A stretch of 64,000 nt of DNA from positions 6,542,836-6,606,835 of the forward strand of contig CM034599.1 in assembly GCA_020091685.1 (NCBI GenBank). Direction: 5' to 3'. Shown in pieces: positions 23,656 to 36,400 of the stretch (its first letter is position 1; each line of letters opens with the position of its first letter). Origin of the DNA: Lutjanus erythropterus. Taxonomy: Eukaryota > Chordata > Actinopteri > Lutjaniformes > Lutjanidae. A model generated the notes under the pieces. It was given only the letters and a program-made list of their open reading frames with translations. It was not told the DNA's origin and made no database searches. A program made the translations under genes and the position numbers.

Positions 23656-25376
23656 GTCAAATTTAAAATGAGTGAATCCAGCGAAGTACCGGAAGTTAAG
23701 AAGACGCCATTGCTGCGGTGGAGTCTCCCTGCAGTTTGAGCACGAATTAATGTGAGGCGCCATAAGAAGTTTAAAATTTTCTACTTTTATACTTACTTTT
23801 AACGTAATGTTACTTTCGACAACGACCTCTAGGAAGTCGGGAAAAACCTGTGCAGTTCGGCTCCAACAGTCGTGTCAAATTTTAACTTTGGACAAAAACG
23901 AAATGCAAAATACACAAGCCTTCACTTCACCATGTGTCAGAGTGGATCAAAAATATTAACAGAAAGGAACTTTGGTCCTGAAATTCTTAAATACCTGATG
24001 AAAAATGTGAATTCATATATATTATTTTAATATATATTACACAGTCCTCCACCACTTAAATGTGGCGGAGGTGGTCCATCTGTTCTCTTTTCCATTATCC
24101 ACCTCTGGCTGTTGTCACAACTAATGTCAAACTACTGTGCAAAATTTTTAGAAAATTAATATCACCACCCCAAAAGGTACTTTCATCAGTTACTGAGGGC
24201 TGCTGTTTAACATCCATGCGACATGTCCAAAGGGGAAACCCAATCTGCAAGCTCTCGTGAGTGGGAGCGTTTTGACTGAAACCGTGAAGAATCTCGCAAA
24301 TTTGGGGTTCCCTTCTAGATCCAAGCAGCAGATACAGAGACTGATGGACACGACGTGCAACCGCAGCAACGGCAGCGCTGCACATAAAGCAGTCACCAGA
24401 TTTGTCTATATCTATAAAGACATTCAAGTTATGAGTTTGAACATCAGATATCCTGTCGTTACACCGTATTCAATTGAATATACATTGAACAGCATTTGGT
24501 TGGTGTTGTATGATTATGGGAGTAGTAAATAATTTTCAATGAAATGTATTACAGCTTACATAATGTTGCTTTTTGAGTGGATTGCATGGTTTGAAATTAA
24601 ATAAAACCCTGACCTAAATGTGAGGATGTAAATAAAATGGGTGCTGTGCAAACCTAAAAGGAAAAAAGGAAAAATATAACAGGTTTGCTGCTGAAATAAT
24701 ATTGTTAAGCACTTAAAACTGCGCTTAACAGCTGAGTAGCTGCGTTCTTTAATAGCTCATACTGTAGGTAAATGAAAGTTTGGGTCTGGCTAGTAGCTGC
24801 AGGGATCGGAGACTTTACTTTTTAAGGAAGAGATAAATCACTACTTCTTTAAAATGGTTTCTACATGAAAGGTTTTGGTTAAAAATAAAATGCCAGGACA
24901 ATGCAGAAGCAACGTTTTCCACCAGAGATGAGTAAAAAAACTGTCTTTTTCTCTACTACTACCAGTAATGAGTCACAGGGAGTTGTCTTGAGGGTTTATG
25001 TTCTTGAATCTTTATGGGAAGACGCCCGTGTCCTTGGAAAGCGTCAGGGGTCAAGTTACTTTCATGGATTTCTTATTTGCTTGCTTGCGCAATTTTCTGC
25101 TGTTTTCTCACAAGATCACACTTAAAACTTATTGCCCCCATTGTCCTCCGGCTGTCCCACACTCAGTAAAATGACACAGATCTCGTGACAAAAACAGTGA
25201 TGAAGATGTACTTGACACGATCCACATTTCCTCCGCATGTTTTTGATGTGTTTCAAAGGGGGATGCCCTATTCCTCCATCTGTTGCGGATAGAGTATGAC
25301 ATTTCAAAATGATTAACATTTAAATGTCAAAATAACCAAATATCTACACACTGTCCAGATCTCAGAGGGATTTTTT

Positions 25377-25378
<2 letters not shown>

Positions 25379-25421
<43 letters not shown>
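25379..25421. repeat. (GT)n microsatellite
   Basis: Uninterrupted GT run of about 21 units in the arid5a-dbnl spacer. Confidence 0.97.
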
Positions 25422-25424
<3 letters not shown>

Positions 25425-26342
25425 GTAGCTACAAAACAAGTTTTTGTTTTGCTTTTTGACAAGAAGATCAACAAGGCTCTCTGCAAAAATGGAAATAAAT
25501 GTGAAATTCACACAGCTCCCATATGAAGAAACTGACTCAGACAGAAATTAGGTCTTAAACAGATATTTCAAATGCACATGTGGTTATTCAGTGGAAAATA
25601 AATGATTTGATAAATTAGATATAGGCAAAGTTTGGACCGTGTACTCAGAGGTAAGTGTGAGAAATCAAACTAAAAATAAAAAATTAAATTGCAGAGATCG
25701 GGTTTGTAGTGAGATTTGAACTTTTATGACCTTCTATACATGTGGCTTTTATTGGAAATATCTTTTAATTCCATTTAATTGTGACAATATGTTTTGCAGA
25801 AGTCGTCTGTTTTCTGCAGCTGACAACAATTGTGGTGACGATGAGCAAAAACATGGTTTGTAAGACTGAGAAAATCCCCAGCTATTCATCTCAGACTTTC
25901 ACTGACATAAACATACGAGGTTGAGACGAGGGCAGCGCGATCTAAATGAGAGCGCGTGGAGAAAATATTGTGAATCCAAGACAGAAAATATTTCCTATCT
26001 GCTGTGAGTCACTATCCTGGGAACAACCTGCAAACATGTTCACTGACACGTTAAGACTCCAGTCATGGTGAGAAACTGTCATTAGCTGCGTTACACAGTC
26101 GGGTTTTCCTGTTGTTTTAGAGATAAAAATAAATATACAGAAGTATTTTATGCAGTCATTAAAAGCAGAGGTGTAACACTCATATATACAGTGTATAACT
26201 TGCATAGTGGGAGTTAATATTTTTATCTTTATAGTTTCTAAATGGCGTAGGTGGAAGTGGAAATCATCCTGAAACTGGGTTATCTGGAAAAGTCCTGATA
26301 GCAGGATGATTCATTTAGTGACAAGCAAATATTAAATTATAT

Positions 26343-26707
26343 TTAAAGGACTAGTGTGTGGGATTTTGTGGCTTCTACTGGTGAGCTTTCTGGTTGCAAA
26401 CACCTTGCCTCACACTTCCCTTCCAAACGTGTAGGAGAACCCGTGAAACTCATTGAAGATGCAAAAGGCCTCCTCTCCTCTAGAACCAGCATTTGGTTTG
26501 TCTGTTCAGGGCTACTGCAGAAACACAGTAGCCTCTGTGGAACAAGACCTGCGCCGTCTGTAGATATAAACAGTTCATTCTAAGGTGAGCAAAACACAAC
26601 TTTTTTTTTTTTCAGGTGATTATACATGAATGAAAACTTAGGAAAATTGTTTTCCATTTCTGCCATATTCTGAAAATCCCTGTAAATCTTACACGCTGCT
26701 ACTTTAA
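26343..26707. mobile_element. TTAA-flanked MITE, copy 2 (365 bases)
   Basis: Starts TTAAAGGACTAGTGTGTGGG and ends CTACTTTAA. It is longer than copy 1 because it keeps a middle block (CTAGAACCAGCATTTGGTTTG) that is absent from copy 1 and present in copy 3. Confidence 0.8.
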
Positions 26708-29441
26708 AGACTATTTCCATCTAAATTTAATACATCTCAGACTAAATATTTGGGATGCAGGCTATATCATGGGACTGGCGCATGAGGATTGAAATGAAAC
26801 ACTACTGAAAATCTAAAGCAGGGTTCTGCTCTTTTGCCCCTCTCCTGTGGTTCTCTATGGCTTTGACAAAAAATTAAATGTTCATGAATAACAGATCTTA
26901 TTTTTTTACATTTAAATTTTCACTCATGATTGTTGTAGACCTAAAATAATTCTTACATCCTCCTGTTGTATAAATGTGTAACCCATACACCAAATGAAAA
27001 AAAAAGTTTTTTTCTGACAAGTTTTTGTCAGCTAAAATGTGTCATGACCTACTTCTACAGCTCAGCGCCTTTTACTCTAAATTTTGCCGGTGGCTAGTCT
27101 TGTGTCACCCTTGGCTAACTGTGCCAGATTCCAAAAAAATTCCCATAATTCTCAGAGGATGATGAAGAATTCAGTATCTGTGGCTCCAGACACCTTTTTA
27201 TTTTCTTTTTTGGACAAAAAATTTCTCTTTTGAGGGTAAAAGGCTGCTGACCCCTGACCTAAAGTGTCAAAGTTTATTTCTTCTTGAGCAACATCCATCA
27301 GACAAAAAGAGTTGCACAATAAAAGATTTGCGTAATGGATTAAATGTCTTTACCAAACAGTGGAAAATGAAACATATCCGATAATCAGCCTGACATGAGA
27401 TTATATGGATCTAAAATATGGAAATATATTTGGAGATGGGAAAAATAATAGTTTGTCAAATAAATATGATTCTGATTGGTCAGTTATGGGCGCATAAGGT
27501 CTTTATGGTGAAATAAACCCAGACAGGCTGATGCAGGAGTCTGATGCAAAACAAATGACCTGCTCACTGCAGGTGGGCCTTGAGAGGTCAATAAAAATAA
27601 CTAAATAAAACAGCTCCAGTTTTATGAGCTTGAAATTACAATAAAATACTTAAGTAGTTTAAAAAAACAAAAAAACAAACAAACCCGCCAGATATAAATG
27701 ACATGTTCTTCTTCATTTATCTGACCTGGTTTAACAGGTGTCACATTCATCACGCTGTATTTGGTGACTTGTCACATGAACACTGGAACGTATCTTATAT
27801 CTCGTCATGGGTTCGATTAATCCTGCGTGTTGATCAGAGTTGTGATATGAGGGTTTGGTTGGGCTGCAGCAGACTTTCAAGATTTCAATTGTGGCTGTGG
27901 CATGCTTACGTGTTGGGAATGGCTGCCTGACGTGTGTGTGTGCGTTTGTGTGTGAAGTTAGTTTGTGATAAAAGAACAATCTGCTGCTGGATCACCAGCT
28001 TCTTCCCTCAGGCTGTGAGACTGCTTCATCCACCCCCTAAATAATATAGTTTTAAGTATAGATAAGTTTTATTTTTCTCTCCTCAGAAAAACTACTGTAT
28101 ATACTCTTAGATGTTTTTATGTGCAGCAAATTGAGTAAAATGAAAAACCTGTCTAGTACCTTGATAATGGAGTTAAACCGAGTTTAAATAATCATTTAAT
28201 AAATTTAAGTTTGCAGGGCTCATCATCTGTAATTTACCCAAAGACAGTTTTAACTGAAGGATGTGGGAGAAGTAAAATCTGATTTTTCGTGTGAAAATGA
28301 AACCTATGCATTAGAGGTGAATTCCCCAGCTGTTGCCTCATTCCAGGAAACTGATTGTAGAGCACAGAGTGAGTCTGTGTGTACGTCTGAGTTCCTGTTA
28401 GACCTCTGAAAATCCCTCAAGGTTTTCGATGTTATTTCAAAGTTTTCAAATGTATGCAGCCTATATGCTATTTGAGAGAAGTGATACGACCACACGGCTT
28501 GTTTATTTATTTATTTTATTATGAAGAATGTCTGTGCATTACAATAGACTCTGGAAAAAACAAACATGAATAATGCGATGAAATACAGGATGCCCTTTAT
28601 GATCGATTAATTTCTCCTTTTCTCGACTGACCTAAAAAGCTTAAAAGAGCAACAATTTTGTTCCATGATAAAAACGGTGAACTTGCATAAATTCAAACTG
28701 CTGTTCACTTAAAATGTCACCAATCACTGCATCCCCCTCATTATGGCACCATAATACCACAGTTATTAGAGCTGTTATGCACTCAAAATCAACCTCAGAC
28801 CAGCGAGATCCAAAAGAAAAAAAAAAGAAAGCTGACTTAATGGTTTGTTCTCTTCAGCTTGTCCCTGAAAAGTTAAATATGTTGAAATGCTGAAATAATG
28901 AAATGAAAACCGTTATATCTACTCACAGTTAAAGGGAACTTAACCGTTTTATGCATTTCCCCACTAAATTGGACCACCCAGAGCACAGCAAACATCTGTT
29001 TTTATCTTTTAAATATTCACTTCAATCACAGTCAGATCAGTACTAAACATGGTTTGAAATTCACACAGGATGTTAAGTTCAATCACATAAAAAAACAAGA
29101 GGAAAGATTCAGTCTGCCGGTAAAGAAAGGCAAAAACAAGGCAGAAGATTATACTGTAGCCGGTACCACCATCTTTGATTTTTTTTTTCCTGAAATGTAC
29201 AGGAGCATTTGCTACAAGTAACAACAAAATCATACCTGAAATAGAACTGAAGTCACTTTGTAAGGAATGCTAACAAGAAGTGCTATTAAATGCTCACAAT
29301 TCAATTTAAGACTTAACGAAGGCTGATACTGTACTGCATCACATTAATAGGTAAGGAGATGTATCATTTGAGGGAGTGGGAGGGAGTTTTGGTCTTCACA
29401 AATCCTTAAACTATGCCATCGTTTGCTCACAACATCAATAA

Positions 29442-29447
29442 TTTAAT
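29442..29447 (-). terminator. Candidate polyadenylation signal of dbnl (ATTAAA)
   Basis: ATTAAA on the minus strand, about 240 bases beyond the dbnl stop codon. Several AATAAA copies also exist at 28500-28530 and would give a 1.2-kb 3' untranslated region. Sequence alone does not choose between them. Confidence 0.35.
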
Positions 29448-29687
29448 GGAATTTCTTTCTTGAAAATGAGGGGAGGTTTCAAAAGCTTCCGGCCCACGGT
29501 CACCGTCCGCTCATTGGTCCATGATGTGGAGGATCGTTTGCTCTGTTTTCAGCCTGATCGGCTCACGTGTGCGCGACGACTCGCTTCGCTGTGTGTTGTT
29601 TTTACTGCAGAGGTCCTCTGCCAGGGCTGCCAGTGTGATAATCTGAGGTGGTAGTGGGGCGTGGAGGCGTGGGGGAGGAGCGCCGGG

Positions 29688-30405
29688 TTAGATGAGCTCC
29701 ACGTAATTGGCCGGGAACATTCCAAAGTGGCCGTCTGGGCCGTAGCCTCGCCACCAGCCCTCGTCGATCATCTCGATCCCGGTGATGATTTCGTCGGGGT
29801 CGAAGGAGATCTCTGTGTCGTCAGCTGAAGGAGAGTAACAGTGAAGTTACTGTATGATGAACAAATAAACTAATATAAACTAGCCTAAACATATGAATCA
29901 TAAACTAATGTTGTCACGATAAGTTAATTTTAACTTCTTAACTTTTACTTTCTTGGGTAGTAGCAGAGAGACTGTCACACAATAACAACATTTACAAACA
30001 TTATTTTTTCTAATATCAAGCTTTTTACTGTGTTAATTTACCTATGGCCATAGTCAAACTACTTTGCTATCAGTTGAAACTCTGTTGTTTTAGGATGCTA
30101 TCTGCTGTGTGTCTTTGAGAATTACAAACAGCCAATGGCCCAGAAACCTTCTTTACAGAGGTCAGCATGTTTGTCCTTCGGGTGCTTTGCATAACTTGTT
30201 GTGTCAGCACTTTCCGTTAGCACTGCTCTGCAGCGTTGCTGGCTACTTGCCATCTTTAATGAGCCAACACCATAACAAAGTCTGCAATTTAACACGGCCT
30301 GTCCTGAGCCATTTATGATTCACCGGAAGCAAATGAGACCAGTGACGAGAAAAAGACAACGCTGTGATTGAGTAAGAAAAGGCGAGGCTGTGCGGGCACT
30401 GCTGT

Positions 30406-30454
<49 letters not shown>

Positions 30455-33400
30455 TTTCTGTTATTGAGAAGAGAGTGCAAGAAAGTGCAACCGGTGCCTG
30501 TATATCGACACTGCGGAAAATGAGTGTAAGCCCATAAGACACCGCAGCTAAACTACACTGAGTGCATTATAGTTATTTGAACACAGTACAGTGATTTAAT
30601 TTGTGCAGTAATTTGAAAAACATTTGAAACCGTTGTGCTGTATTTTGAAACGGTCAATAAAATTAAGTAAATAGTGAAGCTGTCTGTTTCATTACTTTAT
30701 ATTCATGCAATAAATATACAAAAGTCAAATGACAGAAACTGAATGAATTAGAGGCAGATTCATGAGAATGTACCTGGTATGCAACTGAATTCTACAAACT
30801 TCTTTTTTTTTTTGAGGGGGGCGCATTTTATGCCTTTAATGACAGGACAGCTGAACACATGGCAGGAAATGGGGAGAGAGAGTGGGAGAATGACACACAG
30901 CAAAGAGCCATGGGCGAGAGTTGAACCCGCGGCTGCGGCAGAGGACTCACAGCCTCCGTACATGTAGCGCATGCTCTACCAACTGAGCTATCCAGGCGCC
31001 CCAGAAACTTCTCTTTTTAATGTGATTTTTAATGCTTATTAATTGTATCTTGTGTTTCTGTCTGTAACTTTTTGTTTTGGCTGCAGACTGTCTCTTGGCC
31101 AGGCCTTTCCTGGTTAAATAAAGGTTAAATAAAAAAAAAAAAGATCTAATCTGCATGAGAGTTAAAGACAAAAAAGTCATTATAATGCTCATTCACTTAT
31201 TGTGATCTATTTGACCCAGTGTCAGTGGTTTCCACTGAGGGGAAAAAAAAGATATGTTTCACAACATTTACAAACAAGGAACTACTTAAAGAGCAAGAAC
31301 ACTAAATATACTTTTTTGTTTGAGCTTGTGAAGGTGACCTGAAATGGGGGTGTCAAGTTTCTTTTTAATACTCATGTCAGTTATTTGACTGACAACACAT
31401 CAGTCATGTGCTGTTATAGTGTAGTGATAGAAAAAAAAACTCACCAGCCTGGTAGTCATATAAGGCTCTGGCACAGATGCCTCTGTCTGATGTCTCCTCA
31501 GGAGTCACCTCATAGGAGTTTGTCTCCTCCACCTGCGAGTGGAAAAAGGATAAGCTGTTTTTAGAATGATTTATATGGAAGAAAATAGTCAGAGCATTTC
31601 CTGCTGAAGATAAGTAAACAACTACCTGAGCTGGCTCTTCATAAGCCGTCTCTTGGACGTAGGAGTTGGCAGCTGGTACTTCCTCTGAAAAGACAGATTA
31701 CCATCAGTGAGACCATGTCTGATCTGTTTGTCTTCCAGCAGGTGGCAGCAGCGGATCCTGACAGCACGGTTTGGCCGGAGGAAATAATAAAATATGTGCT
31801 CATAACAAATTATAACAGCATTTTAATAAGAAGCAGATGTGAGGAGGGTTGGGAAGCCGATGTATAAAGGGTTAACCACTGAGGCTGGTGTTGTGTGAAA
31901 TGGGCCCCACCTTTTGGCGGCTCCTCCTGGGGTGTCGCCTCCTGCTCATCATACTCACACCTGGACTGTCCATCATCCACATCAGGCTCTTATCACCCAG
32001 AACACAAGCACAGACACGCATGTACACAGAGGAACACGTTCACACAGGTTGAAAACCTCCACCAGACATGAGGACATTCTTGGCACGTTTCACATATGGA
32101 GTAACAGAACAATAACCTGGGAGTTTCTTAGGAAACAAAGTACACTGAATGGAAGCATGACTCATGATGAACTGCAGTTATAAGGAATATGAAGATGATG
32201 GCACACAAACAACTATGAGAAATGAAGCATGCAGATTTTACAACCGCAATTCCACAATAGCTGGGACGTTGTGTAAAACATAAATAAAAACAGAATCCAA
32301 AGATTTGCACAAACTTCTGACTCATATTGCACTCCGTTTTACACACTGTCCCAACTTTTTTGGAACTGGGGTTGTAATAGTGTATGAGACTTTCACCCAG
32401 TCTGTTGTGTATGCATTCTTTGCACGTGTACTTGTGTGTGTGCGTGTGTGTGTGTAAGCTCACACCTGTGGCACGGACAGGAGAGGCGGAGCCTGCTGGC
32501 ACAGGAGAAGCTTGGCGCTGAGGTGAGCTGGCTCGCTCACTTTCATATACTGGCTTAGACAGAAAAGGGCTTTGCAGACGCCCTGAGCAGAGACACACAT
32601 GGAGCCCCCACACACATGGCCAAAAAAACCCCAACATGGACGAGAGAGAAAACAAGTGCAGACAGTTTGAGCTGAAGAAGAGAAGACACCATGATGGAGA
32701 CACAGTGTTAAGTATGACTATGAGAACAGTAGACAGTCTGATGGAAAGTTAAAAGACAGCATTCGGAGACAGTCTCCTCTAGAAAAATCCCCAGTTTGTA
32801 CCTACCGCTGCCTCAGACTGAGGCTAAGAGAGCTTTGCAGTAATGCAGGAGGGGCAGTGACATTTAAAGTGTAACGTCTGCATTTCTCAACATGACCGCT
32901 GTTTTTCACGTTTTTGTGTTTGAGTGACTGATAGGGACAACAATTTTTGAAATCGGTCCAGTGTTGAGGCAGTCTGCTGCAGCCGGTTGAAACTAAGCTA
33001 CAACATAATCCCTCCTGGCAACTGCACACCATCAAAGTATGTCCACTAAAAGCACTTGTTTTGCCACTTAGAGGCTCAGACTGTTATTTTTTAAGTGTAG
33101 AACCCATTTTCAGACTTGCTTTTATTTGATGTCATATATCTGTATTTATTTATATTGACAATTCATGATGCCATCTTTTCATCCATTTTATTTATCATTT
33201 TCATTTATTTATATTGACTAGATGACATCATGTGATCTCTGCATTCTTTTCCCTTTATTTCTATTTATTTTTATGAAGATGCTTGTATTGTTTTTATTGT
33301 TCTCATCTCTTTTACTTTCTTTCTTTTTTTTAATGTCTTTTACTTGTAATTTTACCTCAGTTTTTGCATAACTTTGCCAAATCTCTGCCAAAAGCTCTGG

Positions 33401-36400
33401 TTGTTCTGTCAGAATAAACCTTTAATTCACCAAGGTAGATGGGAAAATATTTTGGCTCTAAACACCATTTCTCTAACATCTCACCTCCTTCTCACTCCTT
33501 TTCCAACATTTTTAAATTTAACTCAGCTATTTTGGGGAGTTTTATTGTTTCTGACAAGTTTGAATTATGGTGACAATATTAAAATCACACACAACATCAT
33601 CAACATTTGTAATAATCTGAGCCTGTTCATGAACAAACAAGCACTTTTAGTGGATGTACTTTTACAGTGTACACTTGACTGGAGGGATTACACTGTAGCT
33701 TAGTTCCTCTTCTGCCAGCTGCAGCTTTCTCACACAATACTGGACCGGTTTCAGAAATTGTTGTCCTCAATAGTCACTCAAGACTAAAAACACATGGGAA
33801 AATAGGGCCGAGCTGAAAAATACCAAAGTTAACCTTTAAAGAAAGCAGACTTATATGGAGGTGTCACAGTGTTCACAGGGGCGATACCTGGTTGGGGGCT
33901 AGCAGGGGCAGCAGCAGGGACGTCAGAGTCACTGGGAGTTATTCCCCTCTCTCTTTGCTTAAACATCTCTCTGGGGTTTACAGCACGCTGGGAGATAAGA
34001 GATGCCGCCTCCTTGGAAAAAATAAAACGAATAATACATCAGTGAGCATTAGACAGCCAAAGGTTATTAATAATGCAGTGGTAAATGTTACTGAGAGAAT
34101 GACTGCAGAAGAAACAGATGTCTGATTTCTGTAACCGAGATAAGCGATCATGCACGAAAAACTGAAAGGTGTTATGGTGAGCTTCAAAGGGTTCACATTT
34201 AATTAGAAAGAGAGGACACCTGTTTTGAGAAAAAGGAGGCAAGAAAAAGGAAAGAAGTTTGTTCAGAGAAGAACGCTTTCGGGAAGGGGAACTCACGTTG
34301 GCCTTTTCCACAGATTCACCTCTCTTCACTGCTTTCCTCTCAGCTGCCTCTTTCTCCTGCTCCTCCTGATGGTGATGATATCACTGCTCATGTTAGCTAC
34401 TTTTCTGACTTAAGTGTATACAAGACATTTGCACTACCCAAACATATTTAAAGTAATTACAAAGAACTTGTTTTTGTGTCAATTATGGCAGCCCCTCATG
34501 AAAAAAAAAGATCTTGACCTTGCTAGCATGTGCAAGGTAGAAGGAGTAGAATACCATATTCTGGAAAAATACAGCTGTTTGCAAGATGCATAGTGATCAG
34601 TTAATGTATCTGTTTGAGGCTATGCACAATGAACTTTCATTTTGTGTTGATAATGGCAGCAGGGTTGCCAGGTCTGCATTTTTCCCGTGGGCTACATTTG
34701 AAGTGTTGCCAGAGAATGAATTCTTTGTCCGCTGGTCGGGTGGACCTATTTTACATGCAAATTACATTAATAATATGCATAAATACACATCCATGTTTTA
34801 AATGAAATAATTTATTTATACCTACGTCCTGCCAAACTGACTCCAGATAAGCTTCTACACACGGACCTGGCACGCACCCTCATATAAACACACACAAATA
34901 TGACATGCCTATGCTCTCTGCCTGCCGGCACTGGTTTTACACGCCGCTGGGCTGCTATCAGGCTGGTTTTCATCTGCCGCTGCACTGGTTTTGTCACAGA
35001 CCTGGCAACCCTAAATGGTAACCCTTTGTGTGAAAAAGATCTAGATCTGGCTAGCGTCTGCATTTGTTTTAGAAGTGTGTAAAAGAAAGATTTAACTTAT
35101 TTTTTAATACCATTTTTGAACGTATCATATCATATAAAACAAATATCAGTTTCCTATTTATTTGTTGTTTGATTTAATTTATTTAGTTATTTATGTCACA
35201 GAATGTTCTGCTATGTACAAAAAAAGAGAAAAACTAAGTAATAAGAACAAAAAAAGAAAAAAAATCTCCACCTTCTTCCTTTTAATTGGTAAAGTACTAC
35301 TTCATCATGAAACACAAAATGAACAGACTCTTCTGGTCTGCATGCTGTAAATCGTTTCATTTGATTTCACAGGGAACAGGACCCGGGGGCAGAAATCAAG
35401 AATAACGATGTAGAAACAGCCGATCTATTCATTGATGGTCTAATTTGATTATGTAGGTCATAAAAAGGCATCAATATTAAATTAAGATGTTTCATAAGCA
35501 TTTAAAAACTCCTTGTACTATCAATATAATCATAGAAAAGTGGGTAAAGTGGGTAGTTAATTTCACACCAATCCACATTCACAGTCATTTCAACATGGTT
35601 TCTACATTTCTTTAAGTTAAAACCCATTCACTCAACATGTAATCTTTTCAGATGACAGGACAGCGAGACACTCACCCAACGCTGTTTCTCCTGCTCTCTA
35701 CTCTCAGCTTCCTGTTGCTGCTGGTATTTCCTATTAAACAAGTGATAATTTAGAAGACAGGAAATTTAATTTGAACATTTTAACAGGTGCAACAGCAAAC
35801 CAGTCTTAACCAGTGTGCATTTCCTTCAGTTGCTACCTACTTTTGTTGATCGATTTGAGAGGCCCTCTCCTTGTCCCTTTTGTCCCTCTGCATCGCCTCC
35901 TTGGCCTCTCTGTCTTTCCTGTCTCTCTCCAGCTGCTGGCGCTCCTCCTCTGCCTTGCGCCGCTCCTCCTGGCGACGCTTCTCTTCTTCTTTCTGAAAGC
36001 CAAACAGACCGGTGAGGTCAGCATTGATTTGGTAATTTCGAGATATTAATTCCACTGAAAAGCTTGATTTCACAATAGAAAACTGCAAGCTAATGAGCAC
36101 CACTTTCAGCGTCTGTGACAGGTGTGGTGATGAGCCAAAATTGCAAACAAAGGACAGAGTTACAACAATGCTTTCGCTGACTACAGTTACATCCGTGATG
36201 GATAAAAACTGCCTGCCTTGTATTTTTATATGAGTTTTTAAGAGAAATAGCGATTTGTCAAATATTTCAAAAGTGCTAACTCCTGCAGTATTGTGAAGAA
36301 TACTTACAATTTCAATGAGTCAATGATTCAAAAGGCGTCTTACATAAAAATAAAAACTTTTTAGAGAGTTGTTCCTGGTACTCGTCACACTGTCTCAGAG

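Larger units (their letters stand above)
21956..29400. other. Spacer between arid5a and dbnl, no gene supported
   Basis: No exon-like frame with family resemblance on either strand. It contains repeats listed separately (22225, 23429, 25379, 26343), an AT dinucleotide tract at about 22791-22820, and TTTA repeats at 28500-28530. Those give AATAAA on the minus strand and could serve as a distal dbnl polyadenylation signal. Confidence 0.5.

Noticed and set aside
30900-31002. A tRNA gene on the minus strand
   Set aside because: A and B boxes are present, but the acceptor stem does not close and a SINE body with poly-A follows, so it is a tRNA-derived SINE.
32128-32703. 191-codon minus-strand frame
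   Set aside because: It overlaps dbnl exon 11 in frame but runs on through intron and a MITE; the true exon is bounded by AG at 32583-32584 and GT at 32464-32465.
34039-34329. 96-codon minus-strand frame
   Set aside because: Its first part is dbnl exon 9; beyond the donor at 34296 it is intron read-through.
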